A stretch of DNA of 64,000 nucleotides, from the NCBI RefSeq assembly GCF_900182565.1, contig NZ_FXTI01000002.1:124001-188000 (forward strand), read 5' to 3'. Position 1 is the first letter of the stretch. Each line of letters starts with the position of its first letter. The notes beneath the pieces were generated by a model, which saw only the letters and a program-made list of their open reading frames with translations, searched no databases and was not told the DNA's origin. Made by a program: the position numbers and the translations under genes. Positions 43,199 to 51,444 of the stretch are shown piece by piece. The stretch comes from Melghirimyces algeriensis. Its GTDB lineage: Bacteria > Bacillota > Bacilli > Thermoactinomycetales > DSM-45169.

Positions 43199-45931
43199 TC
43201 AATCGGGGAGCGATCGACGAACCGGTCGGAACAGATCCATCACCCCTGCCAGCAATGTGGGAAAGGCAGCCGCTGCAATCACCAGCGTCCACTCTCGTGC
43301 TCCCAAGGACATGGTGTGAAAGATCGGCTGTAAGGGTGGGTAATAGATGACAATCAGAAGTAACAACGCTGATGAAGCAACTGCCAGAACCAAACTTACA
43401 TTGTTTAATGGATTCCTGTGAAAAACGGACTGTTTACTGCGACAATCAAACACATAGATCAATTGAGCCAACACTAGGGTGGAAAAAGCGATCGTCTGAG
43501 CACGAACCAAATCATCCGGCGTTTCGTTATAGGAAATCCAGAATGCCATCAGGGTGAAACAACCGATCAATAACCCGCGGGTTACAATTTTCCAACCAAC
43601 TCCCCTGGCAAAAATGCTTTCCCGGCTGTTTCGTGGGGGACGATCCATTGTATCCTCTTCCGCCGGATCAACCCCCAGAGCCATCGCAGGCAATCCATCG
43701 GTCACCAGGTTCACCCACAGTATCTGTATGGGAACCAGGGGCAAGGGCATCCCCGCCAACATTGCCAGAAACATCACCAGGATTTCCCCCACATTGCTGG
43801 CCAACAGATAACAGATAAATTTCCGAATATTGTCGTAGATGCTCCGACCTTCTTCAATGGCCGATACAATGGTGGCAAAGTTATCATCAGACAAAACCAG
43901 AGAGGATGCCTCCTTGGAAACATCAGTCCCCGTGATTCCCATGGCAATCCCAATATCTGATGCCTTGATCGCAGGAGCGTCATTCACACCATCTCCCGTC
44001 ATGGCAACAACATGGCCCTCTTTCTGCAAGGCCTTTACAATTTTCAGTTTATGCTCAGGAGATACACGTGCGTAGACCTGAATATCCTTTGCTTTTTGTT
44101 CAAAGTCCTCGTCACTCATTTTTTGAATGTCATTTCCGTTCACCGTGAGACCCTTTTTGGTCAGGATTCCCAGCTTCCGCGCAATGGCTACGGCTGTCGT
44201 CTGATGATCCCCTGTAATCATCACGGTCCGAATTCCTGCCCGGCGACAAATGGAGATTGCTTCTTTCACTTCTTCTCTGGGAGGATCGATCATCCCCGTC
44301 AACCCGACGAATACCAGATCTTTTTCCACATGGGATTCCCGTTCCGGTTCTGCCCCCCTCCAGTCCCGGTAAGCCAACCCCAGATTTCTGAGCGCCAATG
44401 CCGCCAATTGATCATTATCCGCAAGAATCTTCTTCCGCATGGTTTCTGTAAGTGGAACAGGCTTTCCACCTTTTAATATGTGTGTACATCGGTTTAAAAG
44501 GACATCCGGCGCTCCTTTGGTCATCACGACACGTTTTCCTTTTGTGCTCTCCACCAAAACCGACATCATCTTTCTTGAAGAATCAAAGGGAAACTCTTTG
44601 ATTCGTTTCCACTGTTTCCTGAAAGAATCCGAGAACATATTTCCTTTAGCTCCCAAAACCAACAGAGCCCCTTCTGTCGGATCACCATCCAATCGCCAGT
44701 TTTCCTTTTTTCGTCTCAATTTCCCCTCCCGCTGGCTTTCTTTGATCAGTTCTGCGTTATTGCACAGAACGGCAATCTCCAACAGCCGCTGTAGGCACGC
44801 ATTGTTTTGCGGAGTCACTTTCCGGCCGCCATCCGTAAACTCCCCTTCAGGCACATGTCCGGACCCGGACACCTGAATCTGACGTTGGTCCACCCATACA
44901 TGGGTTACGGTCATCCGATTCTGAGTTAAGGTCCCTGTTTTATCCGAACAGATGACCGAGGCACATCCCAGTGTCTCCACAGAAGGCAATTTCCGGACAA
45001 TGGCGCGACGACGGATCATCCGCTGAACTCCCAGAGCGAGTGCGATGGTGACGATGGCTGGCAACCCTTCCGGAATCGCTGCCACGGCCAAGCTGACCCC
45101 GGCAAGAAACATCTTGTATGCTTCATGTCCGTGAGCAATCCCTGTCAATACCACTACTGCTGTCAGGAAAAGAGAGACAACGATCAGGACCTTTCCCAAT
45201 TGCTCCAACCGATTTTGCAACGGGGTCTGTACACTTTCCGTCGATTGGATCAGATGAGCGATCTTGCCCATTTCCGTATCCATTCCTGTGGATACCACCA
45301 AACCGATCCCCGTTCCCCGAACCACCATCGTTCCGAGAAACCCTTTGTTTTTTTGGTCTCCCAAAGGAATCTCCTGACCAGCAATCCTTGCATCTGTTTT
45401 GGCAACCGGTACGGATTCCCCTGTCAATGCTGATTCTTCAATATACAAATTGTCCACCCGGATCAGACGAAGATCCGCAGGAACCCGATCTCCGCTTTCC
45501 AGTGAGACAATATCCCCAGGAACCAGGTCCGCTGCTGGAATCCGTGTCCAAGCACCGTTCCGTTTCACTTTGGCCATGGGAGCGGACATTTCCTTGAGTG
45601 CAACCAAAGACTTTTCCGCCCGAAACTCCTGAATAAATCCCAAAACCGCATTCAACACCACAATGGCGACAATCGCGATGGCATCCGTATATTCTCCCAA
45701 CAGTCCGGAAACCAGAGTCGCCGCCAATAGCACCAACATCATAAAATCCTTGAACTGATTGAGCAAAAGGGCCAGCGGAGACAATGACTTCCCTTCCGCT
45801 AATCGGTTGGGACCCACTTTTCGTTTTCGTTTTTCTGCTTCTTCTTCAGTTAATCCTTTCGCCGGGTCCACCTCAAAATAGGTAACCAATTGTTCCATAT
45901 CCCATTCCAAATAACGGTTGTCTTCCGACAC
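43199..45931 (-). CDS. Calcium-translocating P-type ATPase (YloB-like, P2A)
   Basis: 910 residues from GTG 45931, preceded by GGGGGAGGG; in-frame ATGs upstream (45958, 45994) are possible. Cation-ATPase N-terminus with EEEAEKRKRKVGPNRLAEG, actuator TGES, PEGLP in helix 4 (AAIPEGLPAIVTIAL), phosphorylation motif CSDKTGTLTQN, nucleotide domain KGAPDVLL, TGDGVNDAPAIK, and ILWVNLVTDGLPAMALG in helix 6. About ten membrane helices. These match the SERCA-like Ca2+ pumps; B. subtilis YloB is the counterpart and lies beside rqcH (yloA) there too. Calcium as substrate is inferred from family. Confidence 0.92.
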   Translation of the reverse strand: MSEDNRYLEWDMEQLVTYFEVDPAKGLTEEEAEKRKRKVGPNRLAEGKSLSPLALLLNQFKDFMMLVLLAATLVSGLLGEYTDAIAIVAIVVLNAVLGFIQEFRAEKSLVALKEMSAPMAKVKRNGAWTRIPAADLVPGDIVSLESGDRVPADLRLIRVDNLYIEESALTGESVPVAKTDARIAGQEIPLGDQKNKGFLGTMVVRGTGIGLVVSTGMDTEMGKIAHLIQSTESVQTPLQNRLEQLGKVLIVVSLFLTAVVVLTGIAHGHEAYKMFLAGVSLAVAAIPEGLPAIVTIALALGVQRMIRRRAIVRKLPSVETLGCASVICSDKTGTLTQNRMTVTHVWVDQRQIQVSGSGHVPEGEFTDGGRKVTPQNNACLQRLLEIAVLCNNAELIKESQREGKLRRKKENWRLDGDPTEGALLVLGAKGNMFSDSFRKQWKRIKEFPFDSSRKMMSVLVESTKGKRVVMTKGAPDVLLNRCTHILKGGKPVPLTETMRKKILADNDQLAALALRNLGLAYRDWRGAEPERESHVEKDLVFVGLTGMIDPPREEVKEAISICRRAGIRTVMITGDHQTTAVAIARKLGILTKKGLTVNGNDIQKMSDEDFEQKAKDIQVYARVSPEHKLKIVKALQKEGHVVAMTGDGVNDAPAIKASDIGIAMGITGTDVSKEASSLVLSDDNFATIVSAIEEGRSIYDNIRKFICYLLASNVGEILVMFLAMLAGMPLPLVPIQILWVNLVTDGLPAMALGVDPAEEDTMDRPPRNSRESIFARGVGWKIVTRGLLIGCFTLMAFWISYNETPDDLVRAQTIAFSTLVLAQLIYVFDCRSKQSVFHRNPLNNVSLVLAVASSALLLLIVIYYPPLQPIFHTMSLGAREWTLVIAAAAFPTLLAGVMDLFRPVRRSLPD

Positions 45932-46058
45932 ATTCCCTCCCCCTTTGTCCAATCCCATCTCAAGACAACCATATTCAGACAGGCTGTAAAACATGCCAGA
46001 AAAGGAGCCGTATCATGATAAAATTGAGGAAATTTGGAGCAGGTTGCTCACGATTTCA

Positions 46059-46087
46059 TCAACAGTTCCTGTCACGCATGTTATACT
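46059..46087 (+). promoter_or_regulatory. Promoter of rqcH
   Basis: TCAACA, 17 bp, TATACT, 44 bp upstream of the rqcH ATG. Confidence 0.55.
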
Positions 46088-46130
46088 GGAATGTGTTTCA
46101 TCTGTCACTATGCAGAAAGGGGGGAACCCC

Positions 46131-47861
46131 ATGTCCTTGGATGGCATTTGTATACGGGCCATTGTACATGAACTGAATCAAACACTTCTTGGCAGCCGTG
46201 TAACCAAAATCTATCAACCAGGGGAACTGGACCTGGTTATGCATATGCGTTCTAAAAACGGAAATCGCCGACTGTTGCTGTCTGCCCATCCGGCCTATCC
46301 CCGCCTTTATCTGACAGAACAGCCTGCAGATAATCCTCTCACCCCACCGATGTTCTGTATGCTGCTCCGAAAACACTGTGAAGGCGGCGTGATCGAAAGC
46401 ATTCAGCAAGTCGGGCTGGAGCGGATCATTTATATTGACATCAAAACCCGAAACGAATTGGGCGATGAAGTAATCCGTCGATTGATTGTGGAAATCATGG
46501 GCCGTCATAGCAATATTATGTTAATCGATCCGGCTACCGACAGGATCATGGATGCAATCCGCCGGGTCACCCCCGATATCAGTCGTCATCGGCAAGTTAT
46601 GCCCGGTCTTGTTTATGAAGCACCTCCAGAACAGAACAAGAAATGTCCTTTGGAAGCAAACAGGGATACATTCCTCCGTTCTCTTCAATTCAACCAAGGA
46701 AAGCTGGATAAGCAAATCGTCAATCGTTTTCTTGGCATCGGTCCTCAAACCGCACGTGAAATCGTCAGTCGGGCGGGACTGGGTGACCGGGAGGGACTGT
46801 GGTCCGCATTTCATCATGTGATGAAGGATGCCTGTTCTCACCGCTATGAACCAAATATCGTTCACGGCAACAAAACGGTGTTTTCTGTCCTCCGTCTCAC
46901 CCATCTAAAGGGGGAACGACAAACCTTCGATTCTGTCAGCCGTTGCATGGAAACCTTTTACCACGGCAAAGCAGAACGGGACCGAACCCGACAAAAAAAT
47001 CACGATCTGATCCGAAACCTGAAGAATGCAATTGACAAAAATACAAACAAGATTCAAAAGTTAACCCAGGAACAGAAGGAAACGGAGCGGGGAGAAACCT
47101 ATCAAGTCTATGGAGAACTTCTCACCGCCTATATGCACCAAGTGAAACGGGGGGATACAGAGCTGAAAGCGGTGAATTATTACGCTCCGGATGCCTCTGA
47201 GATCACCATTCCCCTTGATCCCCAGCTCACCCCCTCGGAAAATGCACAACGCTATTTTCGGTTGTACAACAAAGCAAAATCTGCCCGAAAGTGGAATGCA
47301 GAACAGATTGAAAAAGCCCGGCGGGAAAGAGCTTATCTGGAGTCGGTTCTCGTTCAGCTTGAAGACGCCAACCCTTCAGAAGCAGAGGAAATCCGGGAGG
47401 AGTTGCAAGAGGTCGGATGGATCAAAGCCAAATCGCAGTCCCGCCGAAAAAAACGTTACCAAAAACCGATGCCTATGTCTTACCGTTCGTCTGAAGGCAT
47501 TCAAATCTTGGTGGGTCGAAATAACAAGCAGAACGACTTTCTCACGCACCGGCTGGCATCAGCCACGGACACTTGGCTTCATACCAAGGAAATTCCCGGT
47601 TCCCATGTTGTCATTCGGAGCAACAACATCAGTGAAAAAACCTTGCATGAAGCGGCAATGCTGGCCGCCTGGCACAGTAAAGCCAGGGAATCCAGCCAAG
47701 TCCCTGTGGACTATACACTGGTCAAACATGTCAAAAAACCTTCCGGTACCCCTCCGGGATTTGTGATCTACGAAGAGCAGAAAACACTCTTTGTCACCCC
47801 GGAGGAAAGCGAGATCCGTCAATTGGAAAGGAACGAAACCACATTAAAACATCATCCGTAA
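46131..47861 (+). CDS. rqcH: Ribosome quality control protein RqcH (NFACT/FbpA family, YloA)
   Basis: 576 residues; ATG at 46131 after AAAGGGGGG. Order: NFACT-N (1-180) with RAIVHELNQTLLGSRVTKIYQ, a helix-hairpin-helix around 205-235 (FLGIGPQTAREIVSRAG), a long coiled coil (about 290-425), and the NFACT-R domain (about 455-560) with LVGRNNKQNDFLTHRLA and WLHTKEIPGSHVVIRS. RqcH binds obstructed 50S subunits at the P-site tRNA and adds alanine tails to stalled chains. Divergent from the P-type ATPase, as in B. subtilis. Confidence 0.95.
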   Translation: MSLDGICIRAIVHELNQTLLGSRVTKIYQPGELDLVMHMRSKNGNRRLLLSAHPAYPRLYLTEQPADNPLTPPMFCMLLRKHCEGGVIESIQQVGLERIIYIDIKTRNELGDEVIRRLIVEIMGRHSNIMLIDPATDRIMDAIRRVTPDISRHRQVMPGLVYEAPPEQNKKCPLEANRDTFLRSLQFNQGKLDKQIVNRFLGIGPQTAREIVSRAGLGDREGLWSAFHHVMKDACSHRYEPNIVHGNKTVFSVLRLTHLKGERQTFDSVSRCMETFYHGKAERDRTRQKNHDLIRNLKNAIDKNTNKIQKLTQEQKETERGETYQVYGELLTAYMHQVKRGDTELKAVNYYAPDASEITIPLDPQLTPSENAQRYFRLYNKAKSARKWNAEQIEKARRERAYLESVLVQLEDANPSEAEEIREELQEVGWIKAKSQSRRKKRYQKPMPMSYRSSEGIQILVGRNNKQNDFLTHRLASATDTWLHTKEIPGSHVVIRSNNISEKTLHEAAMLAAWHSKARESSQVPVDYTLVKHVKKPSGTPPGFVIYEEQKTLFVTPEESEIRQLERNETTLKHHP

Positions 47862-47883
47862 TCTGTGTGCTCACCTGATCGAA

Positions 47884-47930
47884 AAACAAAAAACATCCAC
47901 CCCTGATCAGGTGGATGTTTTTTGTTTTAT
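47884..47930. terminator. Bidirectional terminator between rqcH and the deacetylase gene
   Basis: AAAAAACATCCACC and GGTGGATGTTTTTT form a 14-bp stem around CCTGATCA, with T/A runs on both sides, between convergent genes. Confidence 0.9.
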
Positions 47931-47953
47931 AGTGAAAGACAGGATTTGTATTG

Positions 47954-48871
47954 CTACTCATTGCTGTACGCTGGTACACCCAGCAGTTCATCTACGGTGA
48001 CAAAGCGGTAACCCTGGGCTTTCAGATCATCGATCAGCGTCGGCAACATCCGGACCGTGTCGGACCGGTCCCCCCCTGCGGAATGAAGCAGAACAATACT
48101 ACCTGGCTGCACTTGTTTTTTCACACCGTTCAGGATATCCCTTGAATTGCGTCCGCTTTTCCAATCCCACGAATCCACATCCCAATGAATGATTCGGTAT
48201 CCATGATCGGCAATTCGCTTCTCCACCCCTTTAACCGCACCATATGGAGCGCGATGCAAGCTCATATCCATTCCCGTCAACCGCTTCACTTCCCGATGGG
48301 TTTGCATCAATTCCTTTTCAATCTGTTTTCCCTTCAGTTTGGGGAGGTAGGCATGACTCCAGGAATGATTTGCAATGGTATGCCCCTCTTTCACAATCCG
48401 CAAGGTTATGTCAGGGTGACTTCGAACCATTTTTCCCAACACAAAAAATGTGGCAAGAATTCCTTTTTCACGCAAAATGTTCAGTACCTCTGGGGTATAT
48501 GTTGAATCCGGTCCATCATCAAACGTCAGCGCCACCACTTTTTCTTTTTTGGCTCCCCGATAAATAATTTGGGGAGTAATCGGTTTATTTTCCTTCTTTG
48601 GCCTTGTTTTCGACGGGGTTGACTTGGAATCCGCAGTCTGTTCATTTTTGACAAGGTTGGACTCTTTGGAATCAGAACCTTTCTCTTCCTTTTGGTTCTC
48701 CTTTTGCTTCTTCTGCGTCTCTTTCTCTTTCACTTCTTTTTTGGAGACCGAATCCTTTTGATCAACTTGCTCTCCGGCGGAGCCGGCCGAAGAAAACATC
48801 CACATGCTGGAGCCAATCACTCCAATGAGCAAAATAAAAAAAAGCCCTGTACGCAACAAGGTCCCCTTCAT
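47954..48871 (-). CDS. Polysaccharide deacetylase family protein (PdaA/YlxY-like)
   Basis: 305 residues from ATG 48871; starts at 48883 (GTG) or 48889 (ATG) are also possible. N-terminal signal anchor (residues 5-26), then a very charged linker of about 65 residues rich in Lys, Glu, Gln and Ser, then a NodB domain (about 105-300). All five NodB motifs are visible: TFDDGPDSTYTPEVL, HTIANHSWSHAY, RAPYGAV, WDVDSWDWKSG and VLLHSAGGDRS. The metal triad Asp-His-His is intact. It probably deacetylates cell-wall or spore-cortex glycan; the exact substrate is not clear. Single gene. Confidence 0.9.
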   Translation of the reverse strand: MKGTLLRTGLFFILLIGVIGSSMWMFSSAGSAGEQVDQKDSVSKKEVKEKETQKKQKENQKEEKGSDSKESNLVKNEQTADSKSTPSKTRPKKENKPITPQIIYRGAKKEKVVALTFDDGPDSTYTPEVLNILREKGILATFFVLGKMVRSHPDITLRIVKEGHTIANHSWSHAYLPKLKGKQIEKELMQTHREVKRLTGMDMSLHRAPYGAVKGVEKRIADHGYRIIHWDVDSWDWKSGRNSRDILNGVKKQVQPGSIVLLHSAGGDRSDTVRMLPTLIDDLKAQGYRFVTVDELLGVPAYSNE

Positions 48872-48889
48872 GCTGTTGTCCACTCCCAT

Positions 48890-49187
48890 TCTCTCTATCG
48901 CGGCCACTCAGGTATGTCAATGGACACAGAGCAGGTAAATCACATCATTCAGACCTTAGAAAACTTCGCAAGATGGTCAATGAGATATCAGTCCTAACTA
49001 TGTTTTAAAAAAGACATACCTTTATGTTCCTTCTATTACTATTCGGACTGAATTTATATTTTCCTTTGTGGTTTGTGATCCTTTATTTTTTCTTAACAAA
49101 AAAGAATCCCTTAAAAACCCATTTTTGACCGGGATCATCCAAAAAGAAAGGGGCAGAAAACGTACCGATTTTCAAAAATAAAAAGAT
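48890..49187. other. Intergenic region without a supported gene
   Basis: About 300 bp, AT-rich in the right half. A 27-codon frame at 48914-48997 (plus) has no ribosome binding site and was not accepted. No terminator or RNA gene was recognised. Confidence 0.4.
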
Positions 49188-49415
49188 TCAGGGATACCTT
49201 CTTTTTCCAACAACATAAAACTCATTCTCTTTTTCATTCTCATTATAGAAAGCAACATGGTTTACGGCAAGTGCAAAATCAATTTTTTCTCTTCTCCAAT
49301 TATAAAATGATTCATCCGGAAGATCGGTTCCAATTTTATTTAATAAAAAACGGGGGACAAAACCACCACGCCATTCCCCATTTCGGATGTATGGTAGTCT
49401 CCCCCTCAGACGCAC
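49188..49415 (-). CDS. Hypothetical protein, 75 residues
   Basis: GTG start at 49415 with GAAGGG six bases upstream. The product is basic at the N-terminus (RLRGRLPYIRNGEWRGG), then mixed and charged, with DESFYNWRREKIDFALAV and NENEKENEFYVVGKRRYP at the end. Base composition is noticeably more AT-rich in the 3' half than in neighbouring core genes. Family not recognised. It lies 28 bp after the glycine-zipper peptide gene on the same strand and may be cotranscribed with it. Could also be a remnant of a longer gene. Confidence 0.4.
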   Translation of the reverse strand: MRLRGRLPYIRNGEWRGGFVPRFLLNKIGTDLPDESFYNWRREKIDFALAVNHVAFYNENEKENEFYVVGKRRYP

Positions 49416-49443
49416 GCCAAGCCCTTCTACGGCAATTTAAAAC

Positions 49444-49578
49444 TCATTTTCCTATATGTGATTTTGTGGCCTCCAATCCGGAACCCAATGCCACACCGAT
49501 GGCAATTCCCAGTGCCAAATTATCCAAGGCGATCCCCAGTGCCACCCCAATTCCAATGCCACTTGCCAACCCGTTCAT
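49444..49578 (-). CDS. Small glycine-zipper membrane peptide
   Basis: 44 residues, ATG at 49578, with AAAGGATG ten bases upstream. The peptide is almost wholly hydrophobic with a regular pattern of small residues: NGLASGIGIGVALGIALDNL followed by ALGIAIGVALGSGLEA and a short polar end KSHIGK. The repeated G-x-G/A-x-A-L-G-I pattern makes two short glycine-zipper helices that fit together in a membrane. Similar short glycine-zipper proteins occur in Bacilli, without known function. Its two halves look like an internal duplication (SGIGIGVALGIAL and LALGIAIGVALGS). It lies downstream of the HxlR regulator gene (49631-50008) on the same strand. Confidence 0.7.
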   Translation of the reverse strand: MNGLASGIGIGVALGIALDNLALGIAIGVALGSGLEATKSHIGK

Positions 49579-49630
49579 CGGTTCGTTTCATCCTTTCAAC
49601 GATTTATTTTTCACGCAAGGAAAATATTTC

Positions 49631-50008
49631 CTAAAACCCTTTTTCCTGGTTTCTTTCCCGTGATTCGGCGAGCTGTTTGGTGTGGGTCCGCCCCCAATCC
49701 ATCATTAGCTGGACAATCGGGGACAATGTCTGACCAAATTCGGTCAGCGAATACTCCACTTTGGGTGGCACCTGTTTATACACTTCACGGTGAATGATTC
49801 CATCCCGTTCCAATTCGCGAAGTTGTAATGTCAGCATCCGCTGTGTAACACCGGGAATGAGGCGGCGAAGTTCGTTAAAACGCTTTTTTCCCTTCAGTAA
49901 ATGAAAAAGAATAATACTTTTCCACTTTCCCCCGACGACATCAATCGTTACCTCAACGGGGCAAGCATATCCGTATAATTCCCAAATTGCCTTTGTACCG
50001 TGTTTCAA
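49631..50008 (-). CDS. HxlR/DUF24 family transcriptional regulator (redox-sensing type)
   Basis: 125 residues from a TTG at 50008 with GGGAG eight bases upstream. Winged-helix HxlR core: CPVEVTIDVVGGKWKSIILF, RFNELRRLIPGVTQRMLTLQLRELE (split family block), DGIIHREVYKQVPPKVEYSLT. The single cysteine (Cys16, just before the first helix) corresponds to the sensing cysteine of B. subtilis YodB, CatR and HypR, which respond to quinones, diamide or hypochlorite. Its divergent neighbour is a nitroreductase, the usual target of such regulators. An inverted repeat between them (50074-50090) is a likely operator. Confidence 0.88.
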   Translation of the reverse strand: MKHGTKAIWELYGYACPVEVTIDVVGGKWKSIILFHLLKGKKRFNELRRLIPGVTQRMLTLQLRELERDGIIHREVYKQVPPKVEYSLTEFGQTLSPIVQLMMDWGRTHTKQLAESRERNQEKGF

Positions 50009-50073
50009 TCGGATCGCTCCCAGGTATAAAAATGGATACTATATGACAAAAATGTGCCTACTTACATGATTGA

Positions 50074-50090
50074 ATTGTACGGGTTACAAT
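50074..50090. promoter_or_regulatory. Candidate HxlR operator
   Basis: ATTGTA-CGGGT-TACAAT, perfect 6-bp arms with a 5-bp centre, between the HxlR and nitroreductase starts. The right arm TACAAT could also serve as a -10 for the nitroreductase gene. Confidence 0.5.
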
Positions 50091-50152
50091 ATGATCTGTA
50101 AAGTCTCACGGGACTTCCCCCCCCACACAATACAATGAAGGAGCGACATGAA

Positions 50153-50833
50153 ATGAACCTGACAAAACAGGATCAAAAGCAACAGATTATTGAAGCCTAT
50201 CATTATAGACATGCCTGTAAAGAGTTTGACCCGGCGAAAAAAATCCCGGATGAAGATTTTGAATTTATTTTGGAAACAGGACGTTTGTCTCCCAGCTCTT
50301 TCGGATTTGAACCATGGAAATTTGTTGTGGTTCAAAACAAAACATTGCGCGAAAAACTGCTCCCTGTCACCTGGGGAGCCCAACGATCCCTTCCAACCGC
50401 CAGTCATTTCGTCGTAATCCTGGCACGAACAGCAGAAGATATGCACTATGACTCGGCCTATCTTGAATATATCAACAAGGATATTCAAAAGTTGCCTGAA
50501 GAAATCGCGCAATGGAAATATGAAGCCGTCAAGAAATTTCAGGAGTCTGATTTTAAATTACTGGAAAGCGACCGCACCCTATTTGACTGGGCAAGCAAGC
50601 AAACCTATATCGCCCTTGGCAATATGATGACAGCAGCCGCTCAAATCGGAATCGATTCTTGTCCCATTGAAGGATTTGACAAGGAGCAGGTAGAGGAAAT
50701 TCTAAGATCTGAGGGAGTGATTCAGGGAGAGTCATTTGGAGTGGCAACCATGGCCGCCTTTGGATACCGCGTCCAAGAACCCCGACCCAAAACCAGACAA
50801 TCCATCGAACAGGTCGTGCAATGGGTGAAATAA
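50153..50833 (+). CDS. NAD(P)H-dependent nitroreductase (HypO/YfkO-like)
   Basis: 226 residues. ATG at 50153 has AAGGAG nine bases upstream. FMN-binding nitroreductase fold: AYHYRHACKEFDPAKKIP at the N-terminus with the FMN-phosphate arginine, SPSSFGFEPWKFVVV, IALGNMMTAAAQIGIDSCPIEG-type block and FGVATMAAFGYR at the end. Closest in features to B. subtilis YfkO/HypO and Lactobacillus-type NfsB enzymes. Such enzymes reduce quinones, nitro compounds or N-chlorinated products. Divergent from a one-cysteine HxlR regulator, so probably induced by electrophile or hypochlorite stress. Confidence 0.9.
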   Translation: MNLTKQDQKQQIIEAYHYRHACKEFDPAKKIPDEDFEFILETGRLSPSSFGFEPWKFVVVQNKTLREKLLPVTWGAQRSLPTASHFVVILARTAEDMHYDSAYLEYINKDIQKLPEEIAQWKYEAVKKFQESDFKLLESDRTLFDWASKQTYIALGNMMTAAAQIGIDSCPIEGFDKEQVEEILRSEGVIQGESFGVATMAAFGYRVQEPRPKTRQSIEQVVQWVK

Positions 50834-50857
50834 GCAATATGAACCTTAAAGGTGCAA

Positions 50858-50893
50858 AAGAGCTGTTGACATTCTTTGTCAACAGCTCTTTAT
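50858..50893. terminator. Terminator after the nitroreductase gene
   Basis: AAGAGCTGTTGACA and TGTCAACAGCTCTT form a 14-bp perfect stem around TTCTT, flanked by A/T runs. It overlaps the 3' end of the convergent membrane-protein gene. Confidence 0.85.
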
Positions 50894-51297
50894 TCCGTTC
50901 GCTGTCGGTTGGAAACTGGATCTTTCCCGAAGACGATCAGGGCCATTCCTCCTGCAATCACCCCTGTTGCCAAATGAAATAATATTCCGTCAAGAGAGAA
51001 TAGAAGGGATACAGAATGTTTGATATAGGCGATTAACCCATGTACATACAAAATACCCATTTCATTGGAGTGAAGGGACAAGTCGATTCCCCATTTACTT
51101 ACGATCACGGCAGGAACAAGAGGAAACAGATGAATGAGCCGGATCACGGAAGGGGATTGAATCAGACGATTGAACGTAACCCATGCAAAAGCGACCGTTC
51201 CGGCCATGAGAAATGTTGTTTCCAACCAAAGGCCCAAAAACAGGATCACAAAGAGGCCGATCCCTGCCATAAACAATTTGTGAAGCCACCAAACCAT
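50890..51297 (-). CDS. Hypothetical membrane protein, 135 residues
   Basis: ATG at 51297 is chosen because AGGGGGAGAAGTT precedes it. Begins MVWWLHKLFMAGIGLFVILF. Four hydrophobic stretches at about 7-25, 28-45, 52-70 and 103-125, the last followed by a short polar tail (KDPVSNRQRTE). No enzymatic motif. I do not recognise the family; general shape resembles small YqhR-like or DUF membrane proteins of Bacillales. Lies alone after the pyr operon terminator. Confidence 0.65.
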   Translation of the reverse strand: MVWWLHKLFMAGIGLFVILFLGLWLETTFLMAGTVAFAWVTFNRLIQSPSVIRLIHLFPLVPAVIVSKWGIDLSLHSNEMGILYVHGLIAYIKHSVSLLFSLDGILFHLATGVIAGGMALIVFGKDPVSNRQRTE

Positions 51298-51397
51298 AAC
51301 TTCTCCCCCTGTTCCCTTCCTGCCTCTCTTTTGTCTATTTCTATGATTTAATAACATTGTACGAGAAATAATCATTATACATGTCTGAAGTTCAACG

Positions 51398-51430
51398 AAA
51401 AATCCCACCCTACTCCGGGTGGGACTTTAA
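51398..51430 (-). terminator. Terminator of the pyr operon
   Basis: Minus strand GTCCCACCC-GGAGTA-GGGTGGGAT followed by TTTTCG, 16 bp after the pyrE stop. Nearly symmetrical. Confidence 0.85.
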
Positions 51431-51444
51431 TTGCAAAGATCCTA

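Noticed and set aside
48914..48997. 27-codon plus-strand frame (MSMDTEQVNHII...)
   Set aside because: No Shine-Dalgarno before its ATG and not clearly related to a known peptide; could be chance.
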